A stretch of 51,196 nucleotides of DNA from Lachnospiraceae bacterium (lineage in GTDB: Bacteria > Bacillota_A > Clostridia > Lachnospirales > Lachnospiraceae), in assembly GCA_017416505.1 (NCBI GenBank), contig JAFQCI010000068.1, forward strand, positions 1-51,196. Reading direction: 5' to 3'. The notes below the pieces were generated by a model. The model worked only from the letters and a program-made list of their open reading frames with translations. It ran no database searches and was not told where the DNA came from. The position numbers were made by a program, and so were the translations under genes. Shown one piece after another: positions 46,389 through 51,196 of the stretch. The stretch's first letter is position 1. Each line of letters begins with the position of its first letter.

Positions 46389-46437
46389 AAAAAATCCCCT
46401 GGAATGCCAGTTCATTAGCATCCCAGGGGATTTTTTT
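46389..46437. terminator. Bidirectional intrinsic terminator
   Basis: AAAAATCCCCTGG pairs with CCAGGGGATTTTT, with inner pairing of ATGC/GCAT, and a T run follows on each strand. It ends both the plus-strand dehydratase-like gene and the minus-strand hisH-hisF unit. Confidence 0.92.
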
Positions 46438-46442
46438 ACTTA

Positions 46443-47207
46443 CTATACTAAACGTACTTCTACATCACGTTCTTTTAAATATCGCTTTACTTCATTAATT
46501 TCTAACTCTTTATAATGGAATAAGGAGGCTGCCAAAGCTGCATCCGCCTTTCCTTCCGTCAATGCTTCATAGAAATGCTCTTTCGTACCTGCACCACCGG
46601 AAGCAATAACAGGAATGGAAACATTTTCAGAAATTATTCTGGTAAGTTCCAAATCGTATCCGGCCTTTGTTCCATCACAATCCATACTGGTTAGTAGAAT
46701 TTCACCTGCTCCAAGCTGATTTACCTTCATCGCCCATTCCACAGCATCGATTCCAACATCCACTCTTCCACCGTTCTTATAAATGTTCCATCCGGAACCA
46801 TCCGGTCTGCGTCTTGCATCAATAGCCACTACCACACATTGACTTCCAAACTTATCCGCAGCTTCTGAAATCAGATTAGGATTATTAATGGCAGAGGAAT
46901 TAATAGAAATCTTATCTGCACCCTCTCTTAAAATGGCTTTAAAATCATCTACAGTACGAATACCGCCACCGACTGTAAACGGGATAAAAACCGTTTCTGC
47001 CACTCTTTTTACCATGTCAATCATGATATTTCTGGCATCACTGGATGCAGTAATGTCTAAAAAAACTAATTCATCCGCTCCAGCTTTATCATAAGCCGCT
47101 GCAATTTCAACCGGGTCTCCGGCATCCTTTAGATTCACAAAATTAACGCCTTTTACTACTCTTCCGGCATGTACATCAAGGCAAGGAATAATTCTTTTCG
47201 TATGCAT
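46443..47207 (-). CDS. hisF: Imidazole glycerol phosphate synthase, cyclase subunit
   Basis: HisF makes imidazole glycerol phosphate and AICAR, using ammonia from HisH. The TIM-barrel protein of 254 residues has catalytic Asp11 ([16 protein letters not shown]) and Asp130 (VVAIDARR), and the phosphate-binding [11 protein letters not shown] and [10 protein letters not shown] loops. It follows hisH by 15 bases. Confidence 0.98.
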   Translation of the reverse strand: MHTKRIIPCLDVHAGRVVKGVNFVNLKDAGDPVEIAAAYDKAGADELVFLDITASSDARNIMIDMVKRVAETVFIPFTVGGGIRTVDDFKAILREGADKISINSSAINNPNLISEAADKFGSQCVVVAIDARRRPDGSGWNIYKNGGRVDVGIDAVEWAMKVNQLGAGEILLTSMDCDGTKAGYDLELTRIISENVSIPVIASGGAGTKEHFYEALTEGKADAALAASLFHYKELEINEVKRYLKERDVEVRLV

Positions 47208-47222
47208 CTTTCTTCCTCCATT

Positions 47223-47828
47223 CTATAGTGACACGAAATTTTCCAGTATTTTCAGTCCTACAGTTCCGCTTTTTTCAGGGTGGAACTGGCAGGCAAATAC
47301 ACGCTCATGCTCTACTGCCGCATGAATTTCCGTAGAATAAAAGGTCGTAGCCGCCACATCTTCTATTTCCTTTGCCTTCAAATAATAGGAATGCACAAAA
47401 TACACATAAGCATCCTTTGAAATACCCTGAAACAACGTTGCATCCTCTTTTACCTGAATTGTATTCCATCCCATATGAGGAATTTTTAAGCCTTCCTTCG
47501 CTGGTATTCTTACTATGTCTCCCTTTAAAACACCAAGACCAGCTACTCCTTCACTTTCTTCGCTGGTTTCAAATAGCAGTTGTAAACCAAGACAGATGCC
47601 AAGAAATGGCTTTTTCTGTTCTACTACATCATAAATCACATTGGTAAGATGATATTCTTTTATTTTCTGCATGGCATCTCCAAAGGCACCCACTCCAGGC
47701 AAAATAACTTTATCACTTGCCAAAATAACATCCTTATCTCTCGTAATAACAGCTTCCTGCCCCAAGTAATTCATAGCTTTTTCTACACTTTTAATATTTC
47801 CTGCATCATAATCTATAATTGCTATCAT
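47223..47828 (-). CDS. hisH: Imidazole glycerol phosphate synthase, glutamine amidotransferase subunit
   Basis: HisH releases ammonia from glutamine for HisF. Cys79 in FLGICLGLQLLFE is the nucleophile, and His183 and Glu185 in CQFHPEKSG complete the triad. It has 201 residues. In Firmicutes hisH usually follows hisB; here a phage-type integrase lies immediately upstream instead. A TATAAT on the minus strand in the gap could be its -10. AAGGAGTTGAAACG precedes the ATG. Confidence 0.97.
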   Translation of the reverse strand: MIAIIDYDAGNIKSVEKAMNYLGQEAVITRDKDVILASDKVILPGVGAFGDAMQKIKEYHLTNVIYDVVEQKKPFLGICLGLQLLFETSEESEGVAGLGVLKGDIVRIPAKEGLKIPHMGWNTIQVKEDATLFQGISKDAYVYFVHSYYLKAKEIEDVAATTFYSTEIHAAVEHERVFACQFHPEKSGTVGLKILENFVSL

Positions 47829-47917
47829 CGTTTCAACTCCTTATAAATCAAGCATTTTTCAGATGCTTTCTTATATTTTCAACACTTACTACTGTCATTT
47901 CATTACTTTTTTGTATG

Positions 47918-47937
47918 TTTCGTTACATTTCGTTACA
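47918..47937. repeat. Tandem TTTCGTTACA repeat next to the integrase
   Basis: TTTCGTTACA occurs twice head to tail (47918-47927 and 47928-47937). A second short repeat, ATACTAAA, occurs twice just before the integrase stop (about 47962-47982). Arm-type integrase binding sites often look like this, but I cannot prove it. Confidence 0.45.
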
Positions 47938-47976
47938 CATTATAATTAGCAAATAATTAGTATACTAAAATTCATA

Positions 47977-49218
47977 CTAAATAGCTGTCAACTGATTTGC
48001 TATAGCGTTAATTTGCATCAATTGTTCATGACTAGGTTTAACATCAACATAATTATCCATTGTTGTAGATATATTTCCATGCCCTAATATGTATTGTAAC
48101 GTCTTCAAAGGCAAATATTGCAGATTCGTTGCAAAGGTATGGCGACAGACATGTGGCTCAAATTTACGAATCGGATTATCTGAATTTTTCGCATTAAAAC
48201 GCTTAATACAATTTTGCAAATATTCTTCAACGTGACTTCGCACTATTGTCTTCCTGCTTCTTGTTGCAAGAAATACGAATCCTTCATATTCACTACCTTT
48301 TTCATCGTAACATACAGGTTCTATATCGCCCTTAAGATAGCGATTTGCAAGAATACGCTCAAAACATTCATATACACCATCTGTCATAGGAACACTACGC
48401 TTACCATTTGTTGTTTTCGTAGGTAATACAACGTGCGTATGATTGATACACTGTAATTGCTTATCAACATATATCATTCGTTTTTCCATATCAATGTTAT
48501 CCAGAGTAAGACCACATAATTCTGATGCCCTTAGTCCAGTCCAAAACAGCACGTATAACATATCATAGCAATGTAAACTGTGTGCGTCATTTGAACAAAA
48601 GTCAAGAAATCGGTTCATATCCTCTATAGAAAGTGCTTCCACCTTTTTACTATCACTTCTATCTGTTGAAATACGTCTGAATGGATTTTTTGCAATATAA
48701 TCATAGTCTAAAGCATATTCAAAAGTTCTTTTTATAAGACTAATCTGTGTTTGGATAGATGAACCTCTGTACTTCTTTTTCATATCAGCAAGCCATTCTT
48801 CACAATGCTCTGGTCTTATCTTCCCAATTTCCATATAACCTAACTTATACTGCTTTAAGGTATTCACTGTTACGTTATAGCCAACTTTGGTATTGTGGGA
48901 TAATTTTTTCCTATTATATAGCGAATTAAGGTATCTATCCACCACTTCCAATAGCGTAAGCTTTGCCCCATCAATATCAATGTTATTTTTAAGTTGTGTG
49001 CTTAGTTCTTCCTCCTTCTCACGCAAACTCTTAGATGACTTCTTACCCTTCGGTAATTGGTCTGTTTTTTCAAGTCTGTAAGAACTTATAACTCTTTCCT
49101 TACCAAAACAATCCTTATAATGATACTCATATCTCTTAGTTTTAGGATTATAATATTCGTTAGGTCTAAGCGTTTTTCTTGCAGGCTTATTCTTTTCTGA
49201 TGTTGTTTTATTTGCCAT
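47977..49218 (-). CDS. int: Tn916-type tyrosine recombinase / phage integrase
   Basis: The enzyme integrates and excises the element by cutting and rejoining DNA at attachment sites. The N-terminal arm-binding domain (PNEYYNPKTKRYEYHYKDCF, about 19-38) is of the Tn916 Int type, followed by a SAM-like core-binding domain (about 85-175). The catalytic domain has Arg230 (TGLRASELCGL), Lys268 (LPTKTTNGKR), His356 and Arg359 (HVCRHTFAT), His380 (LGHGN) and Tyr390 (TTMDNYVDV). All residues are intact in 413 amino acids, so it should be active. GGAGG seven bases before the ATG confirms the start. Its own promoter lies between it and xis. Confidence 0.96.
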   Translation of the reverse strand: MANKTTSEKNKPARKTLRPNEYYNPKTKRYEYHYKDCFGKERVISSYRLEKTDQLPKGKKSSKSLREKEEELSTQLKNNIDIDGAKLTLLEVVDRYLNSLYNRKKLSHNTKVGYNVTVNTLKQYKLGYMEIGKIRPEHCEEWLADMKKKYRGSSIQTQISLIKRTFEYALDYDYIAKNPFRRISTDRSDSKKVEALSIEDMNRFLDFCSNDAHSLHCYDMLYVLFWTGLRASELCGLTLDNIDMEKRMIYVDKQLQCINHTHVVLPTKTTNGKRSVPMTDGVYECFERILANRYLKGDIEPVCYDEKGSEYEGFVFLATRSRKTIVRSHVEEYLQNCIKRFNAKNSDNPIRKFEPHVCRHTFATNLQYLPLKTLQYILGHGNISTTMDNYVDVKPSHEQLMQINAIANQLTAI

Positions 49219-49240
49219 TTCTCAGCCTCCCTGAATAAGA

Positions 49241-49286
49241 GTGCCTTGAATGCATATTGTAAAGTATTATAGCACATTCTAGGCAC
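49241..49286. repeat. Imperfect inverted repeat around the int promoter
   Basis: GTGCCTTGAATGC (49241-49253) is an imperfect inverted copy of GCACATTCTAGGCAC (49272-49286), with 11 of 13 positions matching. The -10 box lies between the arms and the second arm fills the promoter spacer. A repressor or Xis binding site is a fair guess. Confidence 0.55.
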
Positions 49287-49294
49287 ATTGTCTA
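49266..49294 (-). promoter_or_regulatory. Promoter of int
   Basis: On the minus strand TAGACA (49289-49294) and TATAAT (49266-49271) are 17 bases apart, between xis and int. Int can therefore be expressed apart from xis. Confidence 0.65.
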
Positions 49295-49299
49295 TTTTT

Positions 49300-49500
49300 T
49301 TATATCTGTTCTACTTGTTCTATAAACGCTTCAAACTGCTTTCTTTTAATTTTTATAGTACGTCCTAACATAAGGTGATATTTATTTTCATAGTCTTCAT
49401 GTACTATCTCACGCAATCTATGTTGTCCTATTCCAAAAACCTCAGATGCTTCTTTAATATTTAATAAAACCTTATTTTCTAATGCTATTGCTCCTATAAT
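49300..49500 (-). CDS. xis: Excisionase, Tn916 Xis-like, with a non-canonical start
   Basis: A minus-strand frame of 66 residues has NIKEASEVFGIGQHRLREIV and MLGRTIKIKRKQFEAFIEQV, closely matching the winged-helix Tn916 Xis (67 residues). Xis binds near the element ends and favours excision. The frame is closed upstream by TGA at 49504-49506, and between there and the conserved region there is no ATG, GTG or TTG. An ATT at 49500 lies eight bases after GGAG and would give a normal-length protein. So translation may start at AUU, or the gene may be inactivated by loss of its start. The coding region itself is undamaged. It is 81 bases before int. Confidence 0.75.
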   Translation of the reverse strand: MIGAIALENKVLLNIKEASEVFGIGQHRLREIVHEDYENKYHLMLGRTIKIKRKQFEAFIEQVEQI

Positions 49501-49537
49501 AAATCACACTCCATTTCATAAAATAATTTCTAATAAT

Positions 49538-49568
49538 ATAAAAAGCACTACATCATTGAGGTAGTACT
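49538..49568 (-). terminator. Intrinsic terminator upstream of xis
   Basis: On the minus strand AGTACTAC pairs with GTAGTGCT around CTCAATGAT, then TTTTTATA follows. Transcripts from the phage genes stop here, so xis needs another promoter. Confidence 0.72.
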
Positions 49569-49604
49569 GTAAAATTCAAATTAAAATTCAACTTTATTCA
49601 TAAC

Positions 49605-49635
49605 AAAAGAGCAAAGGAATTAACCCTTGCTCTTT
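49605..49635 (-). terminator. Intrinsic terminator after the small phage gene
   Basis: AAAGAGCAAGGG pairs with CCTTTGCTCTTTT around a short loop on the minus strand. Together with the previous hairpin it makes a double terminator. Confidence 0.75.
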
Positions 49636-49663
49636 GTCTATATTTTTCAATATTCCATCAACA

Positions 49664-49903
49664 TTAATCACAAAACAATTCTTTCAATGCTTGCTTTAAT
49701 ATCATCGTACTAATTCGTATTGCCGTACCCATAGTTGATAATTCAGCAGATTTCATTTTAGCAATTTCATTATCTGCAAATGTTTTGTCATAGAAATCCC
49801 ACATACATCCAAGTTGATTATCAATATCGTCTCCTAATTCTATAATTGCATTATTCACTGCCTTTTCAATCTGTTCTTCTGTCAAATTAATCATTCCTTT
49901 CAT
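49664..49903 (-). CDS. Small protein of unknown function in the prophage
   Basis: The frame gives 79 residues from the ATG at 49903 or 76 from the ATG at 49894. It is open to a TTG at 49936, but none of the possible starts has an ideal ribosome binding site. The protein is helical: NLTEEQIEKAVNNAIIELGD, then DFYDKTFADNEIAKMKSAEL, and ends with a possible amphipathic helix and Cys-Asp. No family is recognised. It lies just after the tape-measure-like gene and just before a double terminator, so it is the last gene of that transcript. Confidence 0.6.
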   Translation of the reverse strand: MKGMINLTEEQIEKAVNNAIIELGDDIDNQLGCMWDFYDKTFADNEIAKMKSAELSTMGTAIRISTMILKQALKELFCD

Positions 49904-49957
49904 CAAATAAAGAGTAGACTCCAAACCAAAGTCCAAAGCCTACTCTTGTCAAATTCA

Positions 49958-51196
49958 TTACCTATAGAAATTACTTCTGTCAGTTCTTCCAAGAAAACTT
50001 GACCCTATCTTTTCTGTAAGTAATTTTTGTGTTTTTGTGTCTGTAGCCAATGTACTTCTTAATTGCTTTGCAAATTCTTGTGGGTTATTCACATTTGGCA
50101 ATTCTACATTCAATACAACACCACCAACATCAACTTTTGGTGCTACACGTTGTATTTCAGGCATTTTAGTCATACTTGAAATACTAGGTATAGCAAATTC
50201 AACTGGTTTCAAACCAGATAATCCCAACTTAGCCATATAACCTTCTGGGTCTTGTGAAAATTCCCATAACTTCCTAGATGCTTCATTGGTAAATACCATA
50301 TCATCTTGACCAAGAGGAGTTAATAAAGCACCATCAGACGCTCTACGAATAATTTCCGTTCCCTCTTCTTGAGTCCAAGCTAATTGGTCTTCAGGAATCT
50401 TCTTACTTCCCTTTGCATACTCATACATACGTTTGTCATTAGGTTTATAATCTAAACTCCAGCCTGGCTCATCTAGCCACTTACCGTCTTCGCCAACCCA
50501 ATAATATTTGCCATTATGTCCAATCCATGTATTAGTTAACATCTTGCCACTCTTAGCAACAAAATAGTCATCTATCCATTGATTTTCAAGCATATTACCA
50601 TCATCGTCAAAATTGTACCAGTCCATTGAACCTTGCCAATCCAACTTATGCCAACCAGTTAAAGCCTGTCCTAAATCATTCACATAACTCCAAGTACCTG
50701 AATCATTCTTAATCCATTTACTTGTACTCATGTTTCCTTCGCTGTCTAAATGATACCATTTATTATCTTTGTCATATTTAGTCCATGAGTCTTTAACTTG
50801 TTCGCCGTCTTTATAATAGTTCCAATTTCCGCTATCATTTTTTGTCCAAGTTCCCTTGGTTGTGGCAATGTCTTTTTCAGACTTTTCAACAGAAGCTATT
50901 TTATCACTAGCAGTCTTATCAGATGTTCCAGCGATTAAACTACGAATAGCATCAACACTTGCTTGTAACGTAGTCATTGTTTCAAGGAAGTTATCGTTAT
51001 AGTCACTTACTAAGTTTCCTATACCATCGCCCGCTGAATTAAATGCGTTGGCTAGTTTACTTGAAATAGTATATCCTACATCATCAGCAGATTCCTTGAT
51101 TGTTTCGTTGATTTCACTTGCGTTTTCGTTGGTTGAATCAATAACATCACTTACAAGTTGAGACAAATCGTCAAGACGCTGATTTACGAATTCCTC
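49958..51196 (-). CDS. Tape-measure-like phage tail protein with cell-wall-binding repeats (C-terminal part)
   Basis: The frame is open to the window edge, so only the last 412 residues or so are seen. An internal TTG at 51166 is not a real start. The segments YAKGSKKIPEDQLAWTQEEG and ASDGALLTPLGQDDMVFTNE, and the end NVNNPQEFAKQLRSTLATDT, resemble the C-terminal region of tail tape measure proteins in Firmicute phages. Unusually, 50459-50854 encodes about six aromatic repeats of the choline/cell-wall-binding type (GTWTKNDSGNWNYYKDGEQV, then WIKNDSGTWSYVNDLGQAL). Such repeats usually bind teichoic-acid choline or other wall sugars. The protein would be a tail component that contacts the wall on infection. 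A non-phage surface protein is less likely given int and xis. Confidence 0.65.
   Translation of the reverse strand, partial: EEFVNQRLDDLSQLVSDVIDSTNENASEINETIKESADDVGYTISSKLANAFNSAGDGIGNLVSDYNDNFLETMTTLQASVDAIRSLIAGTSDKTASDKIASVEKSEKDIATTKGTWTKNDSGNWNYYKDGEQVKDSWTKYDKDNKWYHLDSEGNMSTSKWIKNDSGTWSYVNDLGQALTGWHKLDWQGSMDWYNFDDDGNMLENQWIDDYFVAKSGKMLTNTWIGHNGKYYWVGEDGKWLDEPGWSLDYKPNDKRMYEYAKGSKKIPEDQLAWTQEEGTEIIRRASDGALLTPLGQDDMVFTNEASRKLWEFSQDPEGYMAKLGLSGLKPVEFAIPSISSMTKMPEIQRVAPKVDVGGVVLNVELPNVNNPQEFAKQLRSTLATDTKTQKLLTEKIGSSFLGRTDRSNFYR

Larger units (their letters stand above)
47829..51196. mobile_element. One end of an integrated prophage or prophage-like element
   Basis: From hisH to the window end all genes are minus-strand and phage- or element-like: integrase, excisionase, a small unknown gene and a tape-measure-like protein. 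The integrase is next to hisH, so the attachment site should lie near or within 47829-47976. No tRNA is adjacent and the other end is outside the window, so the exact boundary cannot be set. Confidence 0.7.

Noticed and set aside
1..51196. CRISPR array, restriction-modification or other defence islands
   Set aside because: No regularly spaced direct repeats and no recognisable defence genes other than the broken toxin loci.

Overview
The window looks like a chromosomal segment of an endospore-forming, low-GC anaerobic Firmicute, most likely a member of the Lachnospiraceae. This rests on AT-rich DNA, strong GGAGG ribosome binding sites, TTGACA/TATAAT promoters, a pta-ackA acetate pathway, spore genes (alpha/beta SASP, YlbJ, YtfJ/GerW families) and Firmicute-specific genes (fakA, asp23, rnpM, ylxQ). 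No rRNA is present, so the species cannot be named.

Layout. 1-1.85 kb is a graveyard of mobile and toxin-antitoxin DNA: the C-terminus of a transposase, a cluster of three perfect DnaA boxes, a PemK/MazF-type toxin with an apparent internal deletion, a free-standing candidate structured RNA with its own promoter and terminator, and an antitoxin next to a PIN toxin reduced to its C-terminus. 1.9-5.6 kb (minus) is rluF-ligA-metA behind a tRNA-Arg(CCG). 5.7-6.5 kb (plus) is an unknown membrane-anchored protein. 6.7-15.2 kb (minus) is the classic rimP-nusA-rnpM-ylxQ-infB-rbfA-nrnA-truB-ribF translation cluster, ending with a HAD phosphatase. Then come ilvA, ftsY-smc-rnc, plsX, rpmF-yceD and pta-ackA, all minus.

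26.3-28.6 kb (plus) holds tmcAL and ylbJ, convergent with a coiled-coil gene, coaD and rsmD (minus). A small acid-soluble spore protein (plus) precedes recG-fakA-asp23 (minus). rpmB (plus) is convergent with a previously unlisted 46-residue membrane protein. 35.8-41.9 kb (minus) carries ytfJ, a DUF2953 gene, two unknown genes, pyk, a rhomboid-like membrane protein with a zinc ribbon, and a LysM protein. 42.1-46.4 kb (plus) is one very large 2-hydroxyacyl-CoA dehydratase activase/dehydratase-like fusion.

46.4-47.8 kb (minus) is hisH-hisF. Immediately upstream of hisH a prophage-like element begins, with a Tn916-type integrase, an excisionase and a small gene. After these comes the C-terminal part of a tape-measure-like protein carrying cell-wall-binding repeats, which runs off the window end.

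Most of the window is ordinary core genome. The less ordinary parts are the two ends (degraded toxin loci with the candidate RNA, and the prophage with a non-canonical xis start), a 24-bp perfect inverted repeat between rpmF and plsX, and some regulatory palindromes. I did not find a convincing entirely new multi-gene system. The candidate RNA at 1.09-1.24 kb is the best lead.
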